Shown here: positions 24,691-38,410 of the stretch, piece by piece
How positions within the stretch are numbered: position 1 is the stretch's first letter
Layout of the letters: each line of letters starts with the position of its first letter
Assembly: GCF_017591435.1 (NCBI RefSeq)
Contig: NC_059301.1
Location: 34,905,035-34,969,034 of the forward strand
Source: Portunus trituberculatus
Lineage: Eukaryota > Arthropoda > Malacostraca > Decapoda > Portunidae
Direction: 5' to 3'
DNA length: 64,000 nt
Program-made: the position numbers and the translations under genes
The notes under the pieces: model-generated
Database searches by the model: none
The model's input: the letters and a program-made list of their open reading frames with translations, nothing else
Told to the model about the DNA's origin: nothing

Positions 24691-24928
24691 TATAAAAACA
24701 AACAAAGAACAAAGCTGAAAAATGAAACACTCAAGGGACTGATGCACATGATCTATCATTTAAAAAACAATAAACAATAAAGTGCACTTTACGTTCAGTA
24801 TATTTTTGTTATGATAGAATATGGAATGATAATGAATATCTACTTTCTTACAAAATAAAAGGAATAATTACTATTAAAGTCTTTGGAAAGTTCCTTAAAA
24901 AAAAAAAACAGATTAAAGCCCGATGCCA

Positions 24929-25045
<117 letters not shown>

Positions 25046-25132
25046 AGTAAAATTTTTAGGGTAATGGATGCGATTTTAGGGCGATTTTGAAGGAGGATTT
25101 AGGGTAAGAAAATAATCCTCGTGGAAACCCTG

Positions 25133-25140
25133 GCCCGCAA
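25133..25140. other. Target-site duplication GCCCGCAA (right copy)
   Basis: Exact match to 20843-20850. Confidence 0.95.
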
Positions 25141-25436
25141 GGAAGGCACCGTCACCTCAGTTACCCGCTGCGCGCTGGACGAGGGGGATGTGATGCTGCG
25201 AGGTCTGTCTCCCGCCAAGGGTGTAGCGTCCCTGTGAACGGCGAGGGAAGACTAGAACGCAAAACACTGCACGCAAAGGCACGACACTGCACACACTGTC
25301 ACAGCACTGCACACACAACACTAGGCACTGCACGCACTGTCACAAGAGTCACTGAAGCTCCGTAAAACCCAGGGAAGTGCGTGAAGAGGCAGTGGAGTCC
25401 CTGCTGGCGCGGCGGCGATGGCGTCGGAAGACTCGT
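25141..25436 (-). other. Gypsy 5' leader remnant
   Basis: Untranslated leader between the primer site and the hAT insertion. The plus strand shows repeated CACTGCAC and GCACACACTGTC words at about 25265-25340. No ORF is attributable to gag here. Confidence 0.6.
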
Positions 25437-25455
25437 GATCCTACTCACTGCGCCA
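25437..25455 (-). promoter_or_regulatory. Primer binding site, tRNA-Ser-like
   Basis: On the minus strand TGGCGCAGTGAGTAGGATC directly follows the 5' LTR with no gap. It would pair with a tRNA 3' end ...CACTGCGCCA. That end resembles metazoan tRNA-Ser, used by several Gypsy elements (17.6 and 297 types). The tRNA identity is inferred by eye. Confidence 0.65.
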
Positions 25456-25695
25456 TGTGGTGTTGGGTAGCTGTCGGGACAGTACAGCCACGAAGGAGAA
25501 GGTTCTTCATAGAAACACGTACTGACTGTAGTAGGTGTATTCAAGCAGAGGAACACAGAAAAAGCCTTGGAAGGACCCCCGTACGTGTGCCTGCCTTGGA
25601 GACGCCAGCAAGACTGAGGCTTACGTAGGGTTGCCAGGCGTACGATAATCAGAGGTACAGGGAATACATATGATACATTACATTACATACCCACA
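25456..25695 (-). repeat. 5' LTR of the Gypsy element
   Basis: 240 bp, gap-free match to 11586-11825 apart from six transitions. On the minus strand it is the upstream LTR and should hold the promoter. No clear TATA box was fixed. Confidence 0.95.
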
Positions 25696-25795
25696 AATAC
25701 AACAATAATTCGAGTCGGTTTCTCAAAATTGTCACTTATTCGGCTGAGGAACACCATTATTTTCTTATCAACTTCACTGACATGCACATCAAAAA

Positions 25796-25877
<82 letters not shown>

Positions 25878-26560
25878 GCCAGTATAGACACCTAGATTTT
25901 TTACATGACTATTTAAGGAATTGTGCTCGCCATCACAATTTATAAAGGTGTCTGGGGGTATACGAGACAAGAGGTGTATATCACCAATAAAAATGCACTG
26001 TGTTTTCCTTGAGTTAACATAAGGCCATTCAAGATAAATTATTGTTTCATTTAACACAGTCTTTCTTCTGTTTTAGAGGTATCACATGAGGTAAGAATTG
26101 AAACTTTCTTTGTGTTTATATTACTATAGATTTTATCTATAATAAAAGTGACTGCAGTTTCCATGGACAGTTTTTGACGAAAACCATGTTTGTATTAGAA
26201 AATTGTTTGTTAGACTCCAGGAATTGTATGAGTTGAACACTAATTATTTTTTCTAGTATTTTGAGACAATAGGCAGAAGTGAAATTGGTCAAAAAAATTA
26301 CCTAGATCATTAGCATAAGCACTTCTAAAAAGGGAAACTACAAGTAAATGTTTCTAGACAGTGGGGAATATACCCGTTACAACATACGGACTAATAATGC
26401 AAGTTATATAAAAGGCCACGATATACAGGAAATCCTTGACAAATCTCAAAGGAATGCCATCCCAGCCGATATAGGTTGTTTCATTTAGATTTTTTATAGT
26501 TAAGATAATAACCTCAGTATCAACAAATTGAGGTCTAAAAATGTCATCACCACCTAAAGG
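25696..26560 (-). pseudogene. Jockey-type LINE reverse transcriptase, upstream part
   Basis: Minus strand. From about 26560 it reads RPQFVDTEVIILTIKNL, then GWDGIPLRFVKDFL (the region before the catalytic palm). After several breaks it reads TQCIFIGDIHLLSRIPPDTF and SHVKNLGV. After the TA array it reads MLFDVHVSEVDKKIM and RISDNFEKPTRIIVV. Removing the Gypsy and one AATAC copy lets the frame run on as IIVV-LTLV into 11585. The catalytic YxDD block lies in the most degraded portion and was not identified. This is the oldest layer of the nest. Confidence 0.75.
25799..25875. repeat. (TA)n microsatellite inside a LINE frame
   Basis: About 77 bp of TA between recognisable LINE segments encoding HVKNLGV and MLFDVHV, so the array lies inside former coding sequence. 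Confidence 0.95.
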
Positions 26561-26644
26561 AGGAGGAGGAAGAGGAGGAGGAAGATAAAGGAGGAAGAAA
26601 AAAAGGAAAGAAGGAACAGAAGAGAAAGGATGAATATTAGTGGC

Positions 26645-26685
<41 letters not shown>

Positions 26686-27863
26686 AGAAAGGACGAACAT
26701 TAGTGGAGGTGGAGGAGGAAACAAGGGTCGAAGAGAAGGGAGGAAGCGATCCGACGAGGAAGAAATAGACAGAGGGATGGAAGGAGTTTACAACAGTGAT
26801 TGGTAAGGAAGGAGAAAACAATGAAGAAAGAGAAAAGAAGAAAAACGCAGTTGGAGACTGAAATTGATGATGCGTTTGTCTTTCTGTTGGAGTCCTGTCA
26901 TTCTGCTGTCCTTCGGCCCTCATTTCTCTCTCTGCGAAGTTAACAAGCATTATCGGAACCTCCTGACTGGTGGACTGCAGCAACATCTTAGCTTCATGAA
27001 GTTGTCTGCTAAATGTTTGAGAGTGATTTCGATAGACTCTACTGAGAGAAAAGCAAAGCGAGTGGTTGAGTCCCTTAAACCACTTAATATGTGTTTTAAC
27101 ATCAGTAATCAGAGAATTCCACTATTCTCTACAGTCTGTCGTCTTAAATTTAATGTTTTAATAAACCCTGCATTTTTTAAATACGGAGAAGTAAGAAATC
27201 TGCTTAACCTAAGCAATGGCATATCACACTCCCATGTAACAGTATATGATCACAGCTGTATGCCGCACCACAAATCTTAATGTCTAAAACCTTCTATGAA
27301 AAGACAGAGGAAGACATATTTATTCAAATATCGGCCGTGGTTTAGAATGTTTAGTAATATTAAAATTATTCGAATCTCTATCTACTAAAACTTTACCACC
27401 AAATATAAAATAGACTTTCAATTTCATGTAACGATTGCATTGTCGAATCAATATCACATCTGGTAATAAGGAGCGTATCATTAGATAGTGGTAAAATCGA
27501 ACAGAGCTTTTAGACAATCATCAGAGTAGTGTTGGCCCCCTTGATTTGCTAGATTTTATCACAGATTGTAGTAATTAGTTTGTGAAGACCATACATAATT
27601 CCAGCTGCACTATTTATACCAACATAAGTCGTAAAGATAACAAATAGTGATACATCTCAGATGAACTGACCATGACTATTCATACTCACGTAGAATCATT
27701 TCACAGTTTCATTAGTTTTTTTCTTCTTGAATCTATTTTTTTCTTTTTATGTAAGAAATATTTACAAAACGACAGTAAACAAAAATAGCAAAAAAAAAAA
27801 AAAAATGGAGATTGCAGTTTTTTCACAGGTTTTGTGGGTTTTCGCCGGTTTCAAACACTAGCG
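26561..27863. other. Purine-rich tract, GA repeat and unassigned DNA
   Basis: 26561-26640 is GGA/GAA-rich and 26649-26683 is a clean GA array. The rest is AT-rich. A 138-codon plus-strand frame (26864-27280) has no recognised domain and starts in low-complexity sequence. I do not call it a gene. Confidence 0.5.
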
Positions 27864-27979
27864 CAGTGGTTCCCAAACTGGGGGAAATTTCCCCCTGGAG
27901 GCAAAGTTGAAGCTACCAGGAGGGAAAATAATTACACTACCTACTAACTAAAAAAAATCTCAGATGGATTTTCTCATGT

Positions 27980-28016
<37 letters not shown>

Positions 28017-28366
28017 GCCTGTTGTAGATGGGCGGCGCCGTATCTACCAGTCGGTTCACGTTTAGACATGAGCTCTGAAGGGAGGGCGGGGGGTGGTATG
28101 GGAGGACACAGTCTCAGGCTCACAGTGCGTTACGAGTAGTCAGTTAGCCTGAGAGCATCTGACACAATCCCAGCCTATATTGATTCAGTGCTTCATGCTT
28201 GTTTTCTGAGTACAAGGTATGCGAATCATATTATGATTTTAATAGTGAGTTTGTTAACTGGATAATATGATATCCAAATTCATGGATCTATTTTTATGAA
28301 GGGGGAAATCTGGATGGTTGAACTGGGTGCAGGGGGAAATGACAGAACAAAGTTTGGGAACCACTG
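27864..28366 (-). mobile_element. hAT-type MITE, copy 2 (inverted, longer)
   Basis: The ends are CAGTGGTTCCCAAACTGG and the inverse of CAGTGGTTCCCAAAC. The sequence matches the 1734-2049 copy in reverse orientation over both arms, including the CGCCTGTTGTAGATGGGCGGCGCCGTATCTACC block. The homologous (GA)n run is at 27982-28013. It is 503 bp because it keeps about 190 bp of interior that copy 1 lacks. The flanks share ACTAGCG (27857-27863 and 28371-28377), but the right copy is offset by four bases, so the duplication is imperfect. Confidence 0.85.
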
Positions 28367-28654
28367 CGTGACTAGCGCTTATTGTCTGCTACTATATACT
28401 CATGATAAGCTAGGTCGTGGCGGTAGTGGTTGTGGCGGCAGTGACAGTGACGTTACACAGCAAATTTCTTCCAACATGCTGCCGAGTTTTGCTGGTGAGA
28501 CCGGTAACACAGCAAGTATGGGGTCACGCAGAAACAGGGCCGTTATGTTGACCGCTCGTAAATTTTGGCTACTTTATTTTGTTCCACTTGTTAACTCATG
28601 CAGACCGTGCGGCGTTGTCTTCACAGGCCACGGCAGCTCCTTGCTGGCCAGTGT

Positions 28655-28656
<2 letters not shown>

Positions 28657-28705
<49 letters not shown>
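28657..28705. repeat. (CA)n upstream of SINE copy 1
   Basis: 49 bp of CA directly before the SINE head. Confidence 0.97.
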
Positions 28706-30595
<1,890 letters not shown>

Positions 30596-31013
30596 AAGAA
30601 GAAGAAGAAGAAGGAGGAGAAGGAGGAGGAGGAAAAAAGAGAAAGAGGAAGCAAATGAGACGAAGAGAAGAGTTGAAAATTAAGATAAAGTAAAATAAGA
30701 AGAAAAAGAAGAGAAGAAAAGTAGAATTGAAATAGGAAATAATAATGATAACAAAATGAAAAGAAGAAGAAAATAAAAAGGAGAAAAAGAAGAAGCAAAT
30801 AAGAAAATAAAGAGAAAAATGAAAAGATGATGATGAGGATGATGATGAAGAAATCGAAGTAAAATGAAAAGAAAGTTAAAGTAAAACAGGAAGAAGAAGA
30901 AGAAGAAGAAGAAGAAGAAGAAGAAGAAAAGAAAACAAGAGAAAGATGATAATGATGATGATGATGATGAAAATGATTGAGATGAAAATAAAGATGAAGA
31001 TGGTGATACCCGT

Positions 31014-31044
<31 letters not shown>

Positions 31045-31080
31045 CTAATAACAACAACAACAACAAGAACAGTAGCAATA
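30596..31080. repeat. Purine-rich AAG/GGA/GAT/AAC tract
   Basis: Imperfect trinucleotide runs follow each other: GAA/GGA (30596-30650), mixed A-rich sequence, AAG (about 30890-30928), GAT (about 30945-30970) and AAC (about 31015-31070). The antisense Leu/Phe/Ser frames are artefacts. Confidence 0.85.
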
Positions 31081-32440
31081 ATAATCAAAAGCAAACGAAA
31101 ATCCCCATAAGGACATTTGAAAAAACAAAAAGACACTCGAAGAAAGGGAAAGAAGTCTCATGTTACGGTTTGTGCCTTGATTTTCTTTATTTTATTGTCT
31201 ATATATGTTATTATTATCATAATTATGTTTATGATAAGCGAATTTAAATGTAGAATAAGGAGTAATGTCTTTGCGCAAGGCTATGCGTTTTTTGTTGCCC
31301 CCGTTGCATTGTGAGAGCCCGCGCTCCTTTTGTTTCTCTCTTCCTCAGCGGGCGCCTCCTGGGATGGATGTGTTTTGGTGGTGTTGGAGAAATTTTGTGG
31401 TGATGTCGTGGGTATAAAGTGTGTTGGTTATTTGTGCTCCAGTCCTAAAGGTTGGTGGTGTTATCTGGGAGATTTTTGTGGTGTTTATAAGGTCTGGCAA
31501 GACCAGCTGTGGTGAAAACAAGTGGTGATGTGGAGTGGCTCTTGAGCGGGAAGGACCGCATAGTGGGAGTGGTGACTATAAGTGGATCTTGGAGACTTTT
31601 CATGGGTTGTGTGGTGTTTTCTTGTTGGTGACTAGTCTTTAGGAGGTCGTGGCGTCAACTGAGGGAGAGCACGGGTGAGGTGTGAGGTGGAGCGTGATTT
31701 TGGGGATATTTTGTTTTTGCTCATACTGTGTTGAATTAGGAGTGTAGATGGGATGTTACTACGGCATTTCTTGATATGTGGAGTTAAAGATTAATTTTGA
31801 GAGTATTGATTGATTGCAATCCATGTGTCCAGCTGTGGCCTTGGATCTTATCTCAGTTGAGATTTGTGGGGACCACTGATCTGGAGTAGTGTCGTCCCCT
31901 GGGTTAATTCTTATGAAATTAATATTTTTCCATGATTTATATGTGTACCATTGATATTTTATTTTTGTATTATTTCATCCATTACCTATATTTTCTTTAT
32001 GTAATATACCTATGTTTATTTATGCCTTGCTTTTCAATTATTCCAATTATTCATGTAACTGATCATAACACCAGAGTGAAGCCTTGGGAGACTGTTGGAG
32101 GTAAACAGAGTTATAATTGTGTTGTGCAGTGAGTAGAGGCCACGGACGGCTGGGGAGGGTGATATTTTCTCTTAATATCCAGACCCTTAAAACTCCTGAG
32201 ACAGGGATAACGTAATCTCGTCTTTGGGAGCAAACCGACTGTGAGTGAAAGCCTTGACATAATATTGTACAATGTGAAATTTATTGCAACGTTGATGTAA
32301 AAGAAAATACGTTTCTAGTCCCAAAGTATAAAAAATAAAGTTAACAAACAAGGGCTTATATCAAAACTGTAAAAACATTAATTGTTGATCCATCTTCGTA
32401 ATTAAAAACACGAAACAAATACAGAGATGTTTCACAAACA
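31081..32440. other. Unassigned DNA with a G/T-rich segment
   Basis: 31310-31900 is G/T-rich on the plus strand with repeated GTGGTG and GGTGTT words. 31900-32440 is AT-rich. The composition is reminiscent of retrotransposon untranslated sequence, but no termini or domains were found. Confidence 0.4.
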
Positions 32441-32446
32441 TTCTTC

Positions 32447-34528
32447 TTGAAGTACATAGAAAGTAGACGGGACGCAGCACACATCTCTCCATCTTGTGGT
32501 CCTCCACACACCACCTCGCCCTTCCACTCAAAGGTCATCAAGATTCAACGACCCATGTCCGACTGTGCGTTGAGGGAGTTTGAGCAATGGGTGACGCATC
32601 ACCCGTGGACCGATGTGCTGGAGGTGAAGGACGTCCACACCAAGTGGCACAATTTTTTTTACCACCACAACGGAACCCTTCCATCGCTACTTCCCAGCAA
32701 AGAGTGACACAGTACACCCATCTAATATCCCGTGGATGACACCCCGCATAAAAAGATTCATTAGGCAGCGGAACTGGTCCTTTCATTCTTACCCAATCCA
32801 GTGCAGGAAACAAAGGAACACAGTGATACGGGAGATAAAGATAGCGAAGGCAAGTCATTACCAAAACAAAATTCAGTAACTCAAACTTACCAACAAAAGA
32901 CAGTGGTATGATAAGATTTGTGAGGTTTACAAAAGCAGTCATCTCCTCTTTCTGGTACCTCATACCTCCTCACTGACTTGGCGGTGGACAAAATAAGCTC
33001 TCACTTCGACATGATCTACCAAACCTTCCCACTCCTCCATTTCTCTCCTCTCTCTTCCTACCTACCTGTTCCCTTCCGTCCTCCCACCGTACAGGTAATG
33101 GATGTTTACAAGAGAATTCCAAAACTTAATCAGCGGTCCACCACTCCTACTGATCTACCCATTAAGCTCTACAAAGAATTTGCTCTAGAACTAGCCACTC
33201 CTCTCTGCTCAATTTTAAATGCATCTCTCTACCAGTACTCATGCCCCGGTGACTCACTTTTTACACCCATTCCTAAAACTCCCAGTCTGCAGTCACTCAG
33301 TGACCTCAGGCCAGTCGCTATTACACCCATTCCTAGCTTCATTTGTGAAGATTTTGTGTTCGACTGGTCGTACAACAAAATTAGCAACTCTTTAGACAAC
33401 CAGCAATTCGGTAACCTCCACCTCCACCTCTCACTACCTTCATTCACAGTCACCTGGACAAAAGAAACACTTCTCTAGCAGTCGCTTTTGTGGACATCAG
33501 GAAAACTTTTGATCTAGTTGACCACACTGTTGTCATCAACAAAGCCATCAGTCTGAGTCTCTCCCTCACCTGACAGGATTGCTGGCCGACTTTTTCACGT
33601 GGTGATGGCAAGCTGTACGCTATCAGAACTATACATCCTTTTTCCAACAGGTGACGTGTGGAGTCCTCCAGGGCATCAAGATATTTCCATTGTTTCCTAA
33701 TATTGATTAATGACGCTCTGACCATCACCCCTCATCGCTGGAAGTACGTGGACAACTACACTGTGGGCGTCCCAATTGACAGCAATAACCCAGACTACTC
33801 AGCACTTTAAGCAACGCTGGAAAAACTACAGCAGTGGTCAGAGGGGAACAGGATGACAATCAACCACACCAAAACTGTAGTGATGCATGTCTGCACCTCC
33901 TCGGCGGCAGTTCCCACTCCCAAGTTCACCCTCGGCTCTCATCCTCTCAAGTGGTTCGGTTGACCAAGCTGCTTGGGGTCATAGTGAATGACCAGCTGAC
34001 ATGACCACCAGAGTGAGGTCGGCGGCCTACAAACTTTATATGCTGCGCAAACCTAAGTCATTGGGCACACCATCAGATGAGTTAAAAGGAGTATATCTCT
34101 CCTTTATTTTACCCAGACTTATGCATGCCTCACCAGCGTGGTCCTCCTGCCTCACCTCCACTCAACAACAACAACTGGAGGATGTGCAAAGGAGGGCATG
34201 CAGAATCATCCTTGGCCTTGCCTACACTAATTATGATCACGCTCTAACTACCCTAAGCCTCCCCAGGCTGTCTACCAAAAATCGCGAGGCGTGCTGCGTC
34301 ACTCGTGGCTTCACCACCTCTCCCCTCCTAATGCTCCTCGCCCAGCCTACGCCACACGTGAAAACAACGTGATTATGAGCATAGGGGTCCCGCGAACCGA
34401 CCGTTATCAATACAGTGCGATCCCCACCATGGTGCGAGCCATAAAGCACTCCACTATTATACTAGTCTTAAGCTTCTGCCCAATCCCCATATGTATATTT
34501 TCAGTATGTATGTACTGCAATTCCTAAT
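32447..34528 (+). pseudogene. CR1/Jockey-type LINE, copy A (degraded)
   Basis: Reverse-transcriptase remnant in several plus-strand frames. In order: a pre-RT linker (LREFEQWVTHHPW ... HTKWHNF, about 32565-32655); RT start (TPTDLPIKLYKEFALELATPL, about 33150); palm (FDLVDHTVVINKA, about 33508); a mutated catalytic box WKYVDN near 33739 where YVDD is expected; and a C-terminus (MLRKPKSLGT ... LEDVQRRACRIILGLAY, about 34040-34230). The 3' end carries CAGTATGTATGTACTGCAATT and then TAATAAACTGTAT, leading into an ATT array. It is closely related to copies at 39.1 and 41.8 kb and to a 3'-end fragment at 46.8 kb. No endonuclease survives in this copy. Confidence 0.78.
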
Positions 34529-34769
<241 letters not shown>

Positions 34770-35062
34770 GGCCCGGTAGCTCAGTGGTTAGACCGCTGGC
34801 TTCACAAGCCAGAGGACCGGGATTCGATTCCCCGGCCGGGTGGAGATATTTGGGTGTGTCTCCTTTCACGTGTAGCTCCTGTTCACCTAGCAGTGAGTAG
34901 GTACGGGATGTAAATCGAGGACTTGTGATCTTCTTGTTCCGGTGTGTGGTGTGTGGCTGGTCTCAGGCCTATCCGAAGATCGGAAATAATGAGCTCTGAG
35001 CTCGTTCCGTAGGGTAACGTCTGGCTGTCTCGTCAGAGACTGCAGCAGATCAAACAGTGAAT
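34770..35062 (+). mobile_element. tRNA-Val(CAC)-derived SINE, copy 2
   Basis: Same family as 28706. The head begins GCCCGGTAGCTCAG and has a 3' partner CCGGGT, so the acceptor stem can still pair. The anticodon loop is TTCACAA. CA repeats lie on both sides (34709-34768 and 35063-35094). The body is nearly identical to copy 1. Confidence 0.9.
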
Positions 35063-35095
35063 CACACACACACACACACGCACACGCACACACAT

Positions 35096-35478
35096 ATGAA
35101 AAGCGGCTGAAGGAAATGGGACTACCAACCTTACAAGATAGAAGAGAAAGAGGAGATTTAATAACAATGTACAAGATAGTCAATGGCATTGAAGAGATAG
35201 ACAAGGAAGACCTAGTGCTGTTGACAGAAGATAGAAGGACAAGAGGTCATGTAAAGAAAATCAGGATGACCCAGCATGTGAAAAATATTGGGAAATACAG
35301 TTTTCCACAAAGAACGGTGGAGAAGTTGAATGCATTGAATAATGAAGTTGTTACAGAACATAATGCGCATATCTTTAAGGAAAAACTGGATAAATGGAGA
35401 CATGGAAACAGGACACTATGAGCAACGCTCAAACCCTGTACAATGCAACTAGGTAAGCTAGGTAAACTAGGTAAATAT

Positions 35479-35480
<2 letters not shown>
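35096..35480 (+). pseudogene. 5'-truncated LINE: RT C-terminal end and tail
   Basis: An open frame of about 108 codons (stop near 35420) begins abruptly after a CA repeat with YEKRLKEMGLPTLQDRRERGD. It contains the C-terminal block of a CR1-type reverse transcriptase (MYKIVNGI ... FPQRTVEKLNALNNEVV). A tail with three imperfect copies of CTAGGTAAA/GCTAGGTAA follows at about 35448-35475, a LINE-style 3' microsatellite. Severe 5' truncation is typical of target-primed insertion. It is framed by CA repeats on both sides. Confidence 0.7.

Positions 35481-35512
<32 letters not shown>
35481..35512. repeat. (CA)n microsatellite
   Basis: CA run directly after the LINE tail. Confidence 0.97.
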
Positions 35513-35514
<2 letters not shown>

Positions 35515-35559
35515 ACAAATTCACTTCGGAGTCCCCTTCTGGGGAGGGAACCAAAAATG

Positions 35560-37020
35560 TCCCAAGGTCGGAGTTCTTTCTTGATAAAGACCCCAAATGT
35601 CTTGACACCTCCCTCAACTTTTTCTTAAAAAACTTTCACGGTCATAGTTCTAATTTTCAATCTCTGGAACACCACTTCTCCTCTACTAAACCTCATCTTC
35701 TCTATAGTGTCTGTCATGGAGGCGTACATTCCTTATTCTTTCTCTCAACCTAAACCTTCTAAACCTTGGTTTAACACAGTCTGTTCTCGTGTTATACATA
35801 ATAGAGAGGTTGCCCACAAAAGGTACTTGAGCCATCTATCTCCTGAATCTCATGCACTGCCCGGAATCATGCCAAGTCTGTTCTTCAACTTCCGAAACAC
35901 TCCTTTATGAACAGAAATTGTGAAAATCTTTCAAACTCAAACTCCCCTCGAGACTTCTGGCATTTAACCAAAAACGTCTCCAATAACTTCACTTCTTCAT
36001 CTTTCCCTCCTTTATTTTATCATGATGGCACCAATGCCATCTCTTCTGTCCCTAAAGCTGAATTCATCTCTCAAACCTTTGCAAACAACTTCACCTTGGA
36101 TGATTCTGGGCTTGTCTCTCCCTCTCCTCCTCCCTCTGACTATTTCATATCTTGAATAAAAATTCTTCGTAATGATGTTTTCCATGCCCTCGTTGGCCTA
36201 AACCCTGACCTGATGGGGTCCCTCCTATTATTCTCAAAAACTATGTTTCCTTGTCTGCACCTTGCCTGGCCAAGCTCATTCAACTTTGTCTATTGGCTTC
36301 TACCTTTCCCTTTTTTTTCATTTTTTTTTATCTATCCTGAATAGGAAGATTTTTAAACATCTGTCACTTGATAATCTTCTATCTGATGGTCAGTATAGCC
36401 TCCGTCAAGGTCGATGTACTGGGGATCTTCTGGTTTTCCATACTGAGTCTTAGTCATCCATTTTTTTTTAGATTTCGGTGAAACTCTTCCTGTCGCGTTA
36501 GACATACCAAAAGCTTTTGATAGAGTCTGACATAAAGCTTTGATTTCCAAACTGCCCTCCTACGGTTTCTATTCTTCTCTCTGGAAATTTACTTCAAGTG
36601 TCCTTTCCAACCGTTCTATTGCTGTTGTGGTAGACGGCCACTGTTCTTCTCATAAATCTATTAATAACCGTGTTCCTCAGGGTTCTGTCCTTTCACCCAC
36701 TGTCTTTCTATTATTCATTAATGATCTTCTTAACCAAACTTCTTGCCCCATACACTCCTATGCTGATGATACCACCCTACGTCCTTTCTGAGAACACCAA
36801 ACCTCCAGGGAGGCAACAGATCACGCTGGGACGCTAGAGAACGCTTGAGTTCTGATCTTTCTAAGATTTCCGTTTGGGGCAGGAAAAATCAAGTAGTTTT
36901 CAATGCCTCAAAAGCTCAATTCCTCCATCTATCAACTCGACACAACCTTCCAGACAACTATCCCCTCTTTTTCAATGACAGTCAGCTGTCTCCTTCTTCT
37001 ACACTGAATATCCTCAGTCG
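35560..37020 (+). pseudogene. Jockey-type LINE reverse transcriptase (N-terminal and palm)
   Basis: Plus-strand remnant in several frames. A pre-RT linker (KPSKPWFNTVCSRVIHNREVAHKRYL, about 35750-35820), DFWHLTKNV (about 35955), a finger block ending SLRQGRCTGDLLVF (about 36395), VPQGSVLSPTVFLLFINDLL (about 36672) and the catalytic SYADDTTL (about 36755) are readable. A short post-palm piece (VFNASKAQFLHLS) follows. Frames are broken by several shifts and in-frame stops. Homology ends near 37020 and resumes near 37690, with foreign sequence and a microsatellite between. This is a distinct family from copies A and B. Confidence 0.78.
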
Positions 37021-37505
37021 ATCCTTTAAAGGGGTATCACACTGGCCAATGATACGCGGAACGCGGGCCATGGTTCTTGGTGCGAAACCAGAAACGTTAT
37101 CACACTCAAGCTGCCCGCGTTCTTGCTATGGTAGGCAAACGGCCCAGCAACCAAGACCAACCTTAATCAAAACAAAGCAGAGCAAGACCATACCGCTTAT
37201 ACCTCAACCTGTGCTTCGTTCTGGAATTGGATTTGCACTTCGTCTTATAGAAGAAAAGTAAGTAAGTTTTTTTTTTTTTTGTATTGTGCATTTTTCTTTT
37301 GACGATGTATTGTGACTTATTTTTTTATGGTTTTAACTTGTCTTTAACTTATTGTTTCCATAATTTCTTTTTTTAGACTGTCATACTTATATTTTGTTAT
37401 GAATCATTGTAGGCCCTGATGATGTCTTTTTTTGTAAGGCGAAACGTTGAAAAATATTAAAGCAGGAGGGATGAAGATTTCTACGGTGATTTCCCTGCAT
37501 TTTAG
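37021..37505. other. Foreign segment interrupting the Jockey-type LINE
   Basis: Begins near GGGGTATCACACTGGCC (about 37029), a terminus-like sequence reminiscent of some DNA transposons. It also contains a second ATCACACT at 37100. No inverted partner or target duplication was found. The segment leads into a TATC array. Confidence 0.4.
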
Positions 37506-37672
<167 letters not shown>

Positions 37673-37689
37673 TTTTCTAAATTGATGTA

Positions 37690-37960
37690 TTCAATATTCC
37701 AATATGAAAAATTTAGGCACTTTCTTTTTAGTTTTTCTGTCCAACTCTCTAAAGCAGGATATAACCATTACTCTTAGTCATTCATACCTTTCACTAGTAA
37801 ACTCTGGAACTTCCTACCTGCCTTTGTATTTCCGTCTTCCTACGACTTTTTAAGTGAAAGGTATCAAGAAATTTGCTCTCTAATTTCGGTTAATCCTTTA
37901 CTTATCTTCTAGAGAACCAGCATTCAAGTGGACTTTTTTAAAAATATTTTGTTGCCCTTG
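37690..37960 (+). pseudogene. Jockey-type LINE, C-terminal remnant
   Basis: The plus strand contains the degenerate C-terminal block of the same LINE as 35560-37020 (readable as SFIPFT..LWNFLP in mixed frames near 37780-37830, with YDF near 37840). It is separated from the rest by the foreign segment and microsatellite, and part of the intervening coding region is lost. Confidence 0.5.
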
Positions 37961-37977
37961 GCTGGCCTTTTCCCCTA

Positions 37978-37981
<4 letters not shown>

Positions 37982-38040
<59 letters not shown>
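37982..38040. repeat. (GA)n microsatellite
   Basis: About 59 bp of GA. Confidence 0.97.
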
Positions 38041-38043
<3 letters not shown>

Positions 38044-38410
38044 ACACATTCAAAGTTGTCAAAATATTATGTTTGGTTCCTCAGGAATCCATTTATTTCG
38101 ATCAGGCTTGTTGGCGTTGGCTCATTCCGTGATAGTACGTTTAAGAAACATTACCATAATATATAGGATGATGAAATAATATTACCCTGATAGTGTTCAA
38201 ATTATCATATAGCAAGGTAATTACTCTGCACCTGGGAGCACTGGCTGGGAGAACTGGTGACAACTCTCGAGTGGTCACATTCGTTACTTCGATTATTGTA
38301 ACAAAGTTTTCGTGCGTTGCTTCCAGATATATCTTAAAAAACCTGTCGTAACTCATTATTTTAAGAGTTTTTGGCTTCGTTTGCAAAACGTACGACATCG
38401 TATCTCTCTA
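38041..38410. other. Intergenic DNA, nothing recognised
   Basis: AT-rich, no gene or repeat terminus. Confidence 0.5.

Noticed and set aside
26864..27280. A 138-codon plus-strand frame as a host gene
   Set aside because: It has no domain, starts in low-complexity sequence and has no splice or promoter context.
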